64,000 bases of DNA from Echiichthys vipera (GCA_963691815.1 OY829648.1:22222664-22286663), one strand, 5' to 3'; positions 24,003 to 38,700 are shown, counted from the stretch's first letter. The notes: generated by a model not told the origin, from the sequence alone. Translations and numbers: made by a program.

Positions 24003-26049
24003 CTAGCAGGCTTTATTGGTTTTCATATTTCATCTTGTTGTGGAAAAATTAAGCTGTCACTATGATCTGTTTGGAACTACTCCTCGCTGTATTTATGATT
24101 TTTTAAACATCCTTGATTGGTCACCATAATCATTATCTTGACTAAACTGCTCAATCATGTCCAGAAACTACCGTCTTCTCTCTTGCCCGAGTGTTTAACA
24201 ATGTCTGTTTTTGTGTACACAGAATCTGCTGTGGGACGGATGTTGTGGGAGATTTGGCTTTGCAAGAATTAAATAAACCTGACAAAATGAGAGATCAAAA
24301 AATAAAAGTTCAATGAAGTCTGATGATGAGCATCTTCCAAGGCATGTCAGCTCTCCAAGCCCAGGGCAAACTGAGGAGAGGGGTGAGATTTGACTGATAA
24401 CTTTGGGCAACAGTGTTAAGAATATATCCAGAAAACTTTATGGATCTGACCCAGTTAGTTCCCGCAGTGCTGACAGCAGAACGGCAGTTTTAAATGCCTC
24501 CTCTGGCAGGATCTGCTGATCTAAACCTGGGCAGCTCCAGGAGACGTGACCATCCTCACCACAACATAAATATTTTTTACGAAACTGGCAAGAATCCTTA
24601 CTGATCAAGGAAAGGAAGAAATAAGCTGACCAACTGGGAGAACCAAGCAGCCCTTAAGGTATTTTCATCTCCCTATTGCATCCTGTAGTCAATTTTCTTG
24701 GGGTTTTGGACCAGGTGAGGTGCATGCTAAAATGTGACTTGTTGACAAGTTTGTTTTCTACAAGCCTTGCAAATGCACAAACCTTTTTATTACTGTGCAA
24801 GTAACTCCTGGAGATCTTGAGCACATTGACGCAGTGCAGGATCCTCTGTGAGTGGGCACCGCTCTCTTTTTGATGCAAAGAAACTCACTTAGTAAAAAAG
24901 ATTAAGATTATCATGTTAACGATGCATTCATGTGTGCATGATGGCTACCCTATGTGTCCTGTGTTCCTTCAAAAAGTTTGCTGATGTGTTTGATGCATCT
25001 TCAGATATTTATGCAATTAAGCACATCAGTGGTTGGGGCATTATATAATGATGTCAAGTAGGATCAGCAGCAAACAACAAACATTGTTGCTGCTTCTGCT
25101 TTTCTTTTGTGATCTTAATACTAACAATACAGTAACCTGAACAAGTGCCGAGGTCTGATCTTTGATGGCTGTTTGACGAATCTCAGCTTGATAAGTGGTA
25201 TAAAGGTAGCTAGCTACTGAACTACATCCATGTGTGCCAATACAGTCTGATTATCAAGCTAATTCTGATGTCGGCCCGTGGGTGATCAGTGCTGTGTGGA
25301 TGACATCTTCGTGTTTATAAATATGGATTGGGAAAAGCAACTTCCGTGGGCTCCTCCAGAAGGCAGTCTGGGAAATTAAGGAAATTTCCATCTGGAATAG
25401 AAGACATGACGCTTGCCTTATCTGTTATGTGATCACAGCTCTGTTGCATCTTTATCCAATGGTTTGCTCCTGCAGCACATCTGCAAAGTCTGGGTTTCTA
25501 CTTCACATAAACATGCTTCATACTTCCTGTATTTACCTCAAAATAAGATGCCTGGCCAAACCAAACTGAGCAAGTTGATTAAATAAGAAGGACACCATAC
25601 AGTAGAGGCTACTGAAATAAGTAAGGCTGAAAGAGTAATATATGGAGCAGAGTGTAAGACGATGTTGTGAGATCACCAGCACATTCTGAAGCTCGACTTT
25701 TGCTTTAAGCTTTTGCCTAAGAGAGATCTAAAAGTAGGTCAGTGTAAAGTGGGAAAATTAAGTGTGCATGTGGCTATATTCCAAGTCGATCGATTTAATA
25801 ATAATTTAATTTAAAATAATAATTTATTTTATTAATATTCCTCTTCCGTGGCCTATAGGAGGGCAGTATAGGAGGAAGTGTCCTTTTCAGCACATCGTTG
25901 AATCTAATTTCAGATAACATGTGTTGATTGTACTGTGGACATATCACCGTGTATTACTCGTAACAGATATGTTCATGGCTATAAAAGTTATGGGTTTGTT
26001 AAGGATGTGTTGAAACTCAACCCTGCTTAGTGTGTTTGTGCTTGTGTGT

Positions 26050-26055
26050 CTTTAC
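26050..26055 (-). other. ror1: 5' splice site of ror1 intron 2
   Basis: The minus strand reads GATG|GTAAAG. The donor leaves a single G (phase 1) that is completed by the GG at the start of the Ig exon. Confidence 0.87.
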
Positions 26056-26118
26056 CATCACTAGAGGTGTTCCATGAAGAGGTAGCTATCACACTGGGGT
26101 CATGGGGAAAATCAGACC
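26056..26118 (-). CDS. ror1: ror1 coding exon 2 (N-terminal extracellular linker)
   Basis: This 63-base exon encodes about 21 residues between the signal peptide and the Ig domain of ROR1. It reads as two bases of a split codon, then twenty codons ending SSWNTSSD, then one base of a split Gly codon. The core ATSSWNTSS resembles human ROR1 PTSSWNISSE and keeps the N-glycosylation sequon (N-T-S here, N-I-S in human). The acceptor is a pyrimidine-rich tract ending GTTTACAG and the donor is GTAAAG. The exon ends in phase 1, which exactly matches the phase 1 start of the Ig exon 7.3 kb downstream; joining them gives SSD-G-SFFIRLEAP without a frame break. The residues upstream of SSW are unlike human, as expected for a fast-evolving linker. 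The exon is too short to stand alone as an ORF, so identification rests on the motif, the phase and the splice sites together. Confidence 0.88.
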
Positions 26119-26140
26119 CTGTAAACAAGAGGAAATAGAG
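26119..26140 (-). other. ror1: 3' splice site of ror1 intron 1
   Basis: The minus strand reads TTTCCTCTTGTTTACAG directly before the exon base at 26118: a clear polypyrimidine tract with a consensus CAG. Confidence 0.85.
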
Positions 26141-29100
26141 AAGACTATTAGCATATTTCTGACTGTTGGGCTCTACTGCTTTCCACTGCTGTTTCACTAG
26201 GTGGATCATGAACCCTGAAAATGAACCTTAAAACATGCTGCTGCCAACTATCACTGACCAAAGTATCAAAAGTTTACCAGTGGCACTAAGTGGAGAAGTT
26301 GAGTTATGCAAATTTTGCACAGCTCGCAACAACATACAGGTACATCTACTGGGAAAAGCTGATTGTCACAGACAGCGGCTTCCCTATCATCGATGATAAA
26401 ACTTAAACATGCTACCGGGACTTGGAAACATCCCTCAGGAAATGAAATACTAGGGGCAAGTGAAGAAAGTAACAGTTCAATGCTAAACACAGCTGCAAAC
26501 CTGACGTTGAGTCTGTATGTACGAACAGGGGGTCACTTTAAACTGCAATAACAGACGCACTGCTCTCGCCCAGACCTTCTGTGCCTGTGGGATGCCCTGA
26601 ATTTTAAACGACAGCAGAAAGGCTATGCTATTAAGTTTAAGTCAAACAATGTCAAATAACAAGGTAAACATCTGTGTCAGGGCTAATGCTGCTTTATTTA
26701 TATTATTTATTAAATACCAACTGCAATGTTGCAGCTACCTTTCAATGTAAAACACAGAGTTCAGACACAAACAAGCACACACCGCTTGTTTTCCGTCTTA
26801 AATCTGGTGATAATGTAGAATTGTATATTTGCTGGTGCAGATCAAAGGTCTGAATGTATAACAGGGAGCCCATCAGCAAGCCATGTGGACCTAATGCTGC
26901 ATTATTACCAGCTGACGACAGAGCAGCCCTCTGCTTTTCATTATCGGAGAGAGGACAGAAAATGGGCCTCAGTGTTGCACTGGGGTGAGTCCTGACGAAT
27001 GAAAAAGCCTGGAGGACTTCAACACGCAGGACTGACAAGGATGGGACCTGAAACAAGTTTTATATTTGCTGATTCTTTGGATATCAGACAGCTGACAAAC
27101 ACACATGCCTGGTGTGTGTGTGTGTGTGTAGTGCAAGCTGGGATAGTTTAACATGATGAATGAGCAAATGGCTGCAAGCCAACTAAGGGAATGCATGTTA
27201 CATTGACAAAAGCGCAAGAACATGCACTGATACAAATAAACATTTATGTGCAAAGCTAGCGGTCTTTGCACATAGTAATAATATGTTTCAGTGACACGTT
27301 TGAAGACAAGTTACTTCTTCATGATTGTACAACTTGAAAACATGAGAAGCATGCAGGGTGACAGTCAGGGAGAAAGCCTGCCGTCAAACGGGACCAGGCG
27401 CCTCACACGGGGTCATGCTAATTGAGTGATAATGTGTTGTTTCACGCGTGCTGTGTCAGGATGGTAATGAGCTGTGATAATGAGCAGCGCTTTGGGCTTC
27501 TGCACCTGTTAGCGAGGTAGTCTGGAGGCTTGGCAACAGGCGGGCAGATTTATGAGTTAGGGTCAAAATTGTTAGAGATATGTGACAATACTGGAGGGTT
27601 GGACTACAATAAAGATATTTGTATGCTCATTATGTTATCATGTTATCTCTTCATTAAACTGATAATTATTACTCTCTGCTGGCTACACTATTATCCCCTC
27701 TTGAGAATGTCTTCGACCTTTGCTTTTATATACTTCGCAGTTGTGTTATGGGACCCAAGTGACTCTTTTGTTTGTTCCTGGAGGCTCCTAAGATGACAGT
27801 GTATTATGGTGAGTCTTGGCCCCAAGGTGAGTCTAAATTCTCTCTGTGTTCTGGGTTGATAGGCGTAAAGAAACACAGAGCTCTGTGGTTTACAAAGGAC
27901 AGAGGAGAGGGGATGTTGCAGTTCACTGGCTTCACTAACGGAAAGTTAGCCAAGTGCAGCCAGGTGAGAGTTCAATAGAGGGGCTGGACACAGGAATACA
28001 AGGGAAGGGGAAGGAGGAGGGAAGAGGTGTACCATGATGAGGAAGTTTATAAAAACAACATGGACTAGGCACAGCTGCATAAGCTTTAGGAGAAATTGTG
28101 GTATTTGCTTGAGCAGACACAGCACATGTGATTTTTATTGACATTACCTTTTTGGAGATAGGACAGTTGTCCAAATAGACAAGAGGTTATGCCCTCACTT
28201 TTAGTCTACTTCTTCCTCTTCCATTGTATCTCTCCTCTATTTAGGTCACATCTGTAAGTTGTCTTTCACTGAGAAAATCATCTGTATCTGGGATGAACTG
28301 CAGAGCAATTTCTAGATGAGCTTTCTAATGTTTCTCGGTAACAGAGGGAAGCAATTGTGTTAGGCTCATTTGTTAATTAGGGCCTAAAAATAGGCTCCTT
28401 CACAGCACCTGTGTCAGTACTGTTCAATGATTCTTGAAGTTGTGGTTCTGGCCTTCTGATTGGATCATGATCCTGATCACGATGTTCTCCCATATGTTAA
28501 CTGGACTTTTATAAGGGGTGTTCGTCTGCCAGTAAGAATCAGTGACAAGGATCAAAGGCTTACGGCCAAACTCAATGGGCTGCACACAGGCTATCGCAGG
28601 ATGCCAGCATCATAGCGCGTTCATTGTGTCCGATTGAAGTGGCTACATGGGCTATGGAAGCCAAACGCACCTGTGACGCAGCCCCCCAATCAGTAAAAAA
28701 ACTATATAAAACTGACTAAAAAAAAAAAGTATAATCTGTTTAAATTTTTTTTAAGATACATACCTCACAGTACCTGAGCCACTTCCAAACCCTCTAAGAC
28801 CAACTGTATTAAAACTCAATGGCACAAATCTTTGCAATGGCAAGTTACATCACTACCAAGAAGAACTTTTTTCTGTCATAATTCTGTCCGAAATTCGGCT
28901 GTTTGTGTTTTTGTCAAAGGTGAACCAGAAAAAAAGCCGTATTCAGTCCAGCTGTATGTTGGCGGAGCACCACCTACTGTACTGATGGTCGAGTTACTCC
29001 GTCATTTTCCCATTCAACCCCCCTTAATGTATACCATGGGTAACTTGGGAACCTTATTATTCCCTTAATCGGGGTAAGGCCATTTTTGGGTTACTGATGT

Positions 29101-32100
29101 GCATGTAAACACACTGACAGTGAAGCTAGCAGCAGCCACACGCTATAGACATGCGATGTAGTCTGGCTGCAAGATGACAGTATAAAAAAAAAGAAGAAAC
29201 TATTACTGTGAATTTCATTAGGTTTCAGCGGAAATACTCACTGATACTGTTACCAAGTGCCTGACAGGACAAAGAGTTTAACTTTGACTTGACTGCGGTT
29301 TGCAACTTTTTTCCTATCAACAGTCAACAGTGGTTTCTTTTAACCATGACCACGACTTTTCCCTGACCTTATCCGAGCATTTTTAGTTGCCTAAACTTGG
29401 CAGATCAGAAAATAATCATATAAATTGTTTTGGATAACGGTAATATGGGGTTATTTTTAAAGTGAACGGACAAAACTGCCTATTGACTATGATTTTTTTT
29501 ATTAATGTTTTTATGAATGAGAAAATGCTCGTATGGATCCATTTGGAAAACAATGACATACTTGCATACTGGCCTAAATGCAGATACCTACACTGTACGC
29601 ATGAATAATAAAGCAATACATTCACATTAAATATGTGCTATTTCATTGAACATTTAGGGCATAAACCCTTTTCACCGTTATTTTGGTACTTTTTTTACCA
29701 GTGTTTCTCAACACAGGGACTTATTATGACATCAATGTATGTTTCGGTGTAAGAAGTTGGCTAATTGATTTCATCTGGAAAGTGATCTTAACAGGCAGAA
29801 ATGGACTGACAATTAAACTCACCTGAGACCCACAGCATGTTAAGCTGTGTGCACAGACAGCAAACCCCAGTGCATTATTTAGGTTAGCTTTACCAATTCA
29901 TGGATGTTTGTGTCAGACTTGTGAATTAAAATGTTTTGCTGCCAACAGCGTGGACCGTTTACCGCCTTCACACTGGAGGTTAGTTTGTGAACGTGATCCC
30001 TTTCTTGTAATTGGCTCTTGGCTGAGAACGTCACTGCCATCGTGTATGTGATTCACATCTACAGCGCCTCCTGAAATCCCCTTTTCTCAGAGAATTTATC
30101 AGCACCAGTTGAAGTCTGTTTCGTGCCGTCTCTCCAGCCAAGAGCCAAGCTACCTTTTAGCTGCTTGTCTATAATTTCACATCACTTTCACTTAAGCAGC
30201 CACAAGTCAGCATCCCAGAACTATTAGTGCTCTGATACCATCTTTGTCCATTGGTTTTTATTAAAATGATGATTATCTGAATTGCTAAAAAGGAAAGCAG
30301 TATAACCTGGATCATAGAGCCATATAATTCCACAGCAGTAGTGATATATTGGATTCATGTTTTTCTTGGCTGTTGTTGCATAATTCAACTGAGAGTTTTA
30401 GAACTTCTTTCATTTGAAACTATATGCAACTCAATTGGCATCACTGTGGCAACATATACAGTAAATAGTTATCATGAAGGTTGCCTTAGAGAAGTCCAGA
30501 TATCAAATCTCCACACAGAAAGTTTCACGAGAGCAGCCTCTGATCCTTATCCAGCTGTATTTGGCTTATCATCTTAAAATCATGCGGAGACACAAACTTC
30601 ACACCTATAAAGTTTTGAGAATTTGGTGTGACTTTACTGTGGCAGCAGCATATGGGAATTAGTGCAGAATTTCGAACTCATGGGAATGACTGAGAGGACC
30701 AAAATAAAGGAGAAAGTGAGAAAGAGGGAGCCTCAGAGGCTAGAGCTGAACCAAATCAGAAATGTTCAATTTGAGCGGTTATGCATAGCAACTAATATGC
30801 TGTTATATGGTCTGAGGGGCTGTGTTTGGAGCCAGAGTGGTTGGTGTGGTGAGTGAGACTGATGTATGCACTTTCCCGCTCTGTTATTAGGGCCTCTCCC
30901 AAGGTCCTCTTCCATCCCTATTAGCTGGAAAATTGACCTAACTCAGGGGTTATCTGGAAGAACAGCAAACCCACCATTTTCACAATAAAGCTCTGTCATA
31001 TTTCTGTTTTGAAGAGGGGAAAGATAGATATGCATAGAAGAGGAAAATTCAAGGATGATAATCATTCCCTTCTTCAATTTGTCTTCTTCAGCTTGCTCTT
31101 TCCATTCAAGCAAGTTCCTTTTTCGCTTTGTGTCCTTATTCTGTCTTTTTTATTTTTTTACTTTTTTATGTTCTCTACTAAACACGTCTCATCTCACTTC
31201 CCTTCTGCATGCGTATCAAAATAAAGTAGTTAAGGTATTAATGTGAACATCTATTCCTTTTGTAAACCCAAATGTGCAGTAACAGACAATGAGAAGAGTG
31301 AGATAATCAGCAAATGTCCAAGTGTTGCATGCACCCAGGACCAGACCAAGCACCATATACTGTAGGGATCAAGCTGCCTAATGAATTATAAGCGCAATTA
31401 AGCTCAAGATTGAAAAAATGAGTGGAAAGTTACAGTCTTGGCGAAAGGACAGGGATTTGAAAATATAAAGATTATTTCATGCCAAGAGGAAGAAAGAAAA
31501 AAAGAATGAGAGAGAGAAGAAAAGTGAGGGAAGACTGCAAAGGAGAGTGGAGGACTTGGAGATAAATGGAGGGAAAAAGACTTGGAAAATGTGAGTGCAG
31601 AAAAAAAGACAGCAAGCAAGAGAACTAAAAAAAAGACACTTCATAATAAACTCAGAGTGAAGGTACTCATAAAATCTGCTTTTTAAAAAGTGGGCTTCCG
31701 TCCCATCGGGCAGAGTGCAGGTTTATGTTGGCTGTAGAGTTTATTCATTGTCTCAGATGTAAATAACTTACTCATACATGGGCATCACAGAGTCAATGGA
31801 CTGATGGCCAGCCACAGGAAAGGAGGAGACATAAATAAGAAGGTAGATGGTAATTCTAGTGGCTGATATGGTAATATATTACAACTTTTACCTTATTTTT
31901 GTAGTTTTGGCCATTTCAATAAGATTTGATGACATTCTACTTTGCAATGTAACTGCTGAGATCTGGGAACACTGCATCAGGCACTACAACAGTCTGCTGG
32001 GGGCAAGAAATCTAGGTTTACAATTTGACATGTTATAAACAAGCTGTAAACATTCAGCCAGATTATCTGAAAAAAAACAAAAAAACACTATTAGAGGCAC

Positions 32101-33144
32101 ACGTAATAATAAAATGTTAGGCCTACACAGCTACGCCAAGGAATGTAAACTATGGTGGATCAGTAAAGTTTCTTAACAGTATGTTGCTGTTACTGTATAC
32201 ATATGCTGTTATTATTCCGCCTTTTTTCCCTCTTCCAACTATTTAATGTGTCTGAAGCACCTTTCACCTATGAAATCTTCTAGACATTACCCGGATGTAA
32301 GAATCGGCTGGATTCACCCTCCCAGTTCCTCAGTGTAAGGTCTGCTAAATCTCAGAGTAAACCCATGTGTGAATAGAGCATCTCATTGTTCAGAGTATTC
32401 ACAGCGAGAGTGTGACTTTTCTCTGGTGGAAAACAAACCTCTGAGGGTAAAGAAGGAGGGTTATTAACACAAAGTGCAAATATATGAAAACTGGCGAAAC
32501 AACGAGATTCTGTAACTTCTGCCGGTAAGGGCCAACGCCAAAATTGTCAGAGTGATTCAAGGAATGGCAAGATACGGTTGTTGAAATAGCCAAATCAAAC
32601 CAGCTCCATCACCATGGTGTATTTTCTCGTCATGTCTTGTCTCTTGCCACCTCCTATACGCTTTAATTGGGTGCCCCCCTCCCCTAAAACAAACTGAGGA
32701 TTTCCAGTAAGTACGAATGCATTAGAAATGGATAATATCCTGTTGTGTGCTGCATGTGTGAAAGGGAAACTCTGGACTACGTCCGCACCTGAGTGTCCTA
32801 CATTGTCCGGAGTGTTGTGGGATGAAATAACCTTAAATGACCCCTTAAAGAGAAATAGAGGGGACAAGACAGTGGAGCTAGAAAAAGTTTGTGTCTGAAG
32901 CCACTCCCTTGTTCACTCATTCACTACTCCCTGTATGTGCTTGTATAAGCTGCATCTATATGTGTGTGTGTGCAGTTTTTTGTATCCAGGCTCAACTGGT
33001 GCATATAGAGGAATAAAAGCAGGCCCAGTTCAGTGTTCACCTGAGAACATCATGGACCAAAGAACACAGGAAGCACTAACACACACACAGTCCTGCAACG
33101 CCTCAGAAAGTTCTGCTCTGTAACCTTATAAGACCACAGAAGTT

Positions 33145-33261
<117 letters not shown>

Positions 33262-33559
33262 GACAGACACAGAGGTAGGGGGAGATGTGAGCAGCTTAGA
33301 TGACAGGAGGCTGCGTGACAAGGCCCTTTTTGGATCAGAACAATAGACAACAAGAAAAAGAAATCACTCAAGTTGCAACAGACACTTGCTACAACATAAA
33401 AAAGCATGTTTTATCAAACTTGGGCTCTTTGGGTAAACATGCCTGTTTTTTAAAAAAAATAATATATATATAACTAAGTCTTCTTTAAATATTATGGTGT
33501 ATGAACTTTCTGGAGACACTATATTTTTTACAAAGCTCTACATGTTCCCTCAAAATGCC

Positions 33560-33596
33560 AGTGTACAAATCTATTTTTTTGACAGATTTGTACACT
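33560..33596. repeat. 13-bp perfect inverted repeat, 11-base loop
   Basis: The arm AGTGTACAAATCT at 33560-33572 is exactly complementary to AGATTTGTACACT at 33584-33596. It could form a hairpin in RNA or a small cruciform. No tail of Ts or AATAAA signal fits it as a functional terminator. Confidence 0.85.
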
Positions 33597-34772
33597 ACAC
33601 ACTGATTTTAATATGCATCTTAATTGTAGCATGAACTTATCGAACATTAAATTGAAACTCCGGACCACTTCAGAGGGGTTTAAAACTGCTGCAGAGCTAC
33701 TTCAGAGGAAACTTGAGTACACCAAGAATAAAGCTGACACAGACCAACAAGTGCTGAGCAGATTCCTTAAATAGCAGCTTGTCACTTCACGGAAAATTAT
33801 CTCATAGCATCAGGCTCACACGGACAACTGTCATTTCCCAGCATTCCTCAGTCCGTGGTAGGTGACCACGGTTGAGTGGCGAGCGCAGTGACATCCATAG
33901 GAAAGACACTGAATCTTTACGACGTCCGGGGATGTCGGCCTGCAGCACACTCTGACCTCTCGTGCAAAATCAGAATTTCCATCTAGGCATTAATGGGGAC
34001 GGGGAATTTAAACCAGTAGCTTAATGTCATCCCCAGTCGCTACCACCACTCTGTCTAACCGCATGCAGCACAAACCGAGGGGAGTGGGCTACCACTATGT
34101 GCACTGAAACCCTATAGTAGCTTCCGAATTGGATAACTTACGTCACACTAAGATGTAACCTTTCTATCTCAATTGACAGTGGGGCTCAGCATAAGTCAAC
34201 ATTATCAATTATTGCGTTTCTATGGAACTTCAGTAGAATCATATCATGATAAAGTGATGCATTTTTTTCATTAACCTTTACTTTACCAAGATATTCCCAT
34301 TGAGACTTAAAATCTCTGTTCCAAGGGAGTCCTAGTCAAGAAAAGTATAATTAAAGCAAATTATAATTAAAAACCAATCATGAAAATGAACTGCTGGAGC
34401 CCTGGTTTCACATATATGACGGTGTGTTTTACAGAGAGAATGACAGGGAAACAAAGGTCCTTCAGCCTAACATCAGTTTGCTAATGTTATGTGGGGAATG
34501 TGCATACATATGCCATATCTAGATTTTAATGGAAATCAGAAAAATATTCCTGATAATATTGTGATATTAATTTCAACCACATTAACTAGCTTAAGCTGAC
34601 AGCTTGATAACTGCTATTCTTTTTACTAGTCAGGTCCACTCACGCATTTGTATCCATGGCCAAATTTAAATTTCCAGTCCGTCAGACTACAGCACTTGCA
34701 TGTCTTTGAAATATAGGAGGAAACCTGAGAGTGCTGAGGAAACCAATGCAAACATACATTATATGTTTTTTT

Positions 34773-34796
34773 GGGGGGGTTTTGGGAGGGGAGGGT
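34773..34796 (+). other. G-quadruplex-type motif
   Basis: Runs of GGGGGGG, GGG, GGGG and GGG separated by TTTT, A and A fit the G4 pattern on the plus strand, immediately after a T run. Confidence 0.6.
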
Positions 34797-35151
34797 TATG
34801 TACAGTGAGGGCAATTTCACTCATCTCAATAGCAAGGAAAGGCTGGCTATGTGTTATGAATCACAGTTTATATTAAGCTACAGTGCATCTAACACATTTG
34901 TCTGTTTGGTCATGACAGAAGCTGTGCTCTTGGAGTAACCTCATGCGATGCTGATGGCTCTGCAGAACCCGTCCCCCCCGTCCCTGTGAGTCTCTGCAAT
35001 GGAAACCCCACTGATGTAAGGCTTGGTTAGCCCATTTTGGGGTGAGGCTCCCCTTGACTCCTGTTACCAGCGATGTAAGCAGGCAAGTGAGGAATGTGGA
35101 CAAGCATGTTACCACCTACTGTGCAGCTCATCTGTTTTCACCTGACAGGTC

Positions 35152-35153
<2 letters not shown>

Positions 35154-35226
<73 letters not shown>

Positions 35227-35239
35227 GTGTGTGTGTGTA
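35154..35239 (+). repeat. (GT)n microsatellite, about 86 bp
   Basis: A GT tract with a single TT slip near 35225. Confidence 0.97.
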
Positions 35240-35704
35240 CGTGAGCACGCAAGTGCTCAGCTTTCTGGAAAATCTGATCCAAGCCGAGAGACTGAGCCCG
35301 GAGACCTTGACGTAATCTGCAGAGGTAGCCGTCTGTCTGTTCATCCGTCTGTGGAATGTGGATAGAGTCATCACACCTGCATGTTAGTGTGTCTCTTTAC
35401 TGCAGAGGATGTGCTACTTTAGCGCAGAATGAGACGTAGCGTTTAATGATGTAATTATGGTGCGCATTAATGTTACGTCTGTGTTTTGGTCTCTGTGTGT
35501 CATGGGGTCAGATGTGTGGAATGTAAGATGTAAGACCTAAAGCCAAAGTCAGTCAGGATGTCTGTGTGTGGTGACATGAATATAGTCATCTTGCTTGGCT
35601 TTTTGTACGTGACTTTTTTGTAAATAGTGTATCATGTGTGCCTACAGTGTGAATAAGATAAATATCATGTCGCATGCCTGCCTTGTGCTTGTGTGTGTTG
35701 TACA

Positions 35705-35710
<6 letters not shown>

Positions 35711-35743
<33 letters not shown>

Positions 35744-35777
35744 TGTGTGTGCATGTCTGTGTGTGCATGTCTGTGTG
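35711..35777 (+). repeat. Imperfect (GT)n tract
   Basis: GT units interrupted by GG, followed by two GCATGTCTGTGTGT-type units, an older degraded microsatellite. Confidence 0.95.
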
Positions 35778-38700
35778 AGCACGCTCAGGTGTAGTCAGGG
35801 ACAAATACACATTCCAAAAGCCCACTGCCGGCATTCCCGGATTCCTCAAGGATGACAAATTCAAAGGAGAGGCCCCAACAGATCAAAACTGGGAATGCCA
35901 AGTTAATGCTGCTAGATTTCAAACGTGACTTGGATTTATACATCATGAGACTGCAGTTGAGCCGGGCGCTGTTCCAAAAGCATTCTTTACGTCTGTTGGT
36001 ATTTCGTCACTCGCCAGGCTGAGTATCTTGCCTGGTCGGCAGGAAGTATAATGACTGAAAAGTGTTGGCATGCCAGCTTAAATCAATGAAAGAATGTAGG
36101 TCGGACACTATCAAGGAAAACATAACGCGGCCATCTTAAGATAAAGATGGTTGATTTAAATGACACATCAAGCACAGTGATGGTGTCATTTTGAAAACAT
36201 AGTTAGCCAGAATGCTGCTGGTCTGTTTTCCATCATACTAAATTAAGTACACATCTGTGTATTCCTCTGTTGGTATTTCCAAACACAATTAAGATAAGCA
36301 TATTATAAATCACATAAATAAAACAAATTGTCAATCTTTTTTTGCTGTTTAAGCTCTGTAGGAGATGTTTCCCTAAAGAATTCCATTCATACAAGCACTG
36401 TGGTTTGCAGACTCTCCCTACCATCACTGTGCCTATTGAACTGACTGACGTGATGTGCAACGCGGGCCACTGATTGCTGGCTTCAGACTGCACAGATAAA
36501 CTGTGCTGAAGAATTTTGGGATGCTTCTGGGAAACTGGGTGTGAGACATCGTGTCTCCATCAACTCATGAATCTTAGTCAGCTCTCAGCGACTGACGCTG
36601 TAGGATAGCCTCAGTCATGAGAAATGTGACTCTGGGCCAAAGAGAACGTTAGACTGGGAAAGACAGAGAAAGTGAAATAGAGAGAACAACTAGTGGGAGA
36701 AATAAGAGACAGGGAGATAAACAGCAGAGACTAAGTCGGGGAGAGATGAAAGCAAGAAAGAAACGCCATGGGCACAAGAAAATTTAATTCCAGTAAAAAC
36801 GTCCTGTGTTATTATTATTCTTTGGTTTTCCAGCTCTATATTGGAGACATAGTCCGCGCTGCCAACAGCGAGATTCAGAGGCAAACAGAGAACCTCTGAG
36901 TCTTTCCAGCATGCTTCCTTGTCAATCACACCAATGCTCTATGGGAACTTCTCCTCGTCCCAGGTTAAGAAAATAAGCATCAGCATTCCTCCACTTGTTT
37001 AGAGGAAAAGGTAGCCGGCTAATGAGGAAGACAGGAGGATGGAAGAGAGAAAAGGACGGGATGGGAGAGAGACAAGTGGTGGGAAGGGAGAAGTGACAGT
37101 TTTGAGTCCCCAAAGACAGAGCTGAAAAGAAGCCAGAGACAAATGTCTCCGTCCAAAACACTTTCCGCTACTGGAGAAAAAATGATCTACAGCCGGGGAA
37201 TTGGATCGGAGCATTTCCACATACCATGACATTAAAAAAAAATAGTTTTCACATACAGTACATCTCTGAATGTGCTGATAGATACGGAATGATTTAAAAT
37301 ATATAAACATTATTCAAGATATGGCATGCAGCCAATAAATATCAAAAGCATTGTGAAGAGCTGTGAGATAAACATGAGACAAAACCATCCAAGTATAACC
37401 CTCTAGCCTAGCTTGTGTTGTTAACGTTGAAAAGTAATAAGAAAAGAGTTTGCAATTCATCTGCAATGGCGGTTTCATTCGGTGGGTCCCATGAACCAGG
37501 GATGGCAGATTTAAATGACCCATGCATCAGAATCTGAAACAGAAGACTAAACCATCCTGTAAATCATGTACAGTTGGACAGTATCAGGTACATTAACTGA
37601 ATCAGGGCTTCCGCCAGTGTACAGCAGGACACTTTTTAAACTAAAGAGTCGGGGAGCTGGAACGGAAGTCGGCTGACTGTGAGTCGGGCCCTATGGATTC
37701 TGAACTTCTCAATTTTGTAATTCTGTCCATGATTCTGTTATCACAGAACTTTTAGGGCCCTACTTTCATTCTGCCATCAGTCTGGTGCTGGCCAAGCCAG
37801 TCACATGAAAAAAAGAAAAAAGACACTTGCCATCGGACCTAACAACTTTTCTGGGGGTAACCCTGTAAATAAAACACTGACATCTATAAGAAATGGATGC
37901 AATTGAGTCATAATACAGGCCAATAAAAAAAATAAAGGCAGAGAACTGGCTGCAGTTCAGTTGGTTTTCACATGAAATAAAGTCTCATGCAAGACTATTT
38001 GTAGATCTTTAATCTTTTAATGACCTGCCGCCTACAATAAAAGGTTACAGCTGTGGCATAATACCAACATTTTGACTCAAAACTGAGCTTGTATTTATTT
38101 TAAGAAAACTACCAGAATAATGCTATCACCACAGCATGTTTCCATATTCACCCCACGCAAAGTAAAAAAAAAAAGCTTGGTAAAAGTGGAAACGGTCTCA
38201 TTTTGACTGCCAAGGGTGGAGTCAAGTGCTGTCGATCAAATCTGCATTTATATGCGCTGAAAAGGTAACTTTGAAGTCTAGTTTGGGCTTGCAGAGAAAA
38301 TGGACTATTCCACTGAATTTTTCACAACAGTGCAGGCATATTCAATTCCCCGATGGCAGTAAAATAGTAAATTAAACCAAAATAAGTAGCAAAAATGGAA
38401 AAGGTTTACAGTTTTTTACACATGTGAGGAAGGATTTAGGGGATTCAGGGACCCAAAAGGCTTCTTTAATGAGAGGGATTTGTCAGAGGGATGCAAAAAA
38501 AGTGAAGAGCCAGATGGACCAAAAGTGTTTGTGTGTGTATTCACTATGTGTGCGTGCTGTAGAGACAGATTTCCCGATCATCATCATCTCAAATGTCTGG
38601 AAGAGGGAGGGGGATTGAGGAAAAATGGACAGGGGGGGGGGTCACCTGCTCTGGATCTGCCGCAGATTAAGAAAAAAAAAGTGGGCAACAACATGTAAAA

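Noticed and set aside
25795..25850. AT-rich, partly palindromic patch (AATAATTTAATTTAAAATAA)
   Set aside because: Low-complexity sequence makes such palindromes expected by chance.
28990..29150. Possible MITE end (CCCTTAATCGGGGTAAGGCC, then GCATGTAAACACACTGAC)
   Set aside because: The motif resembles ends of some fish repeats, but no partner terminal repeat could be located, so boundaries and identity are unsupported.
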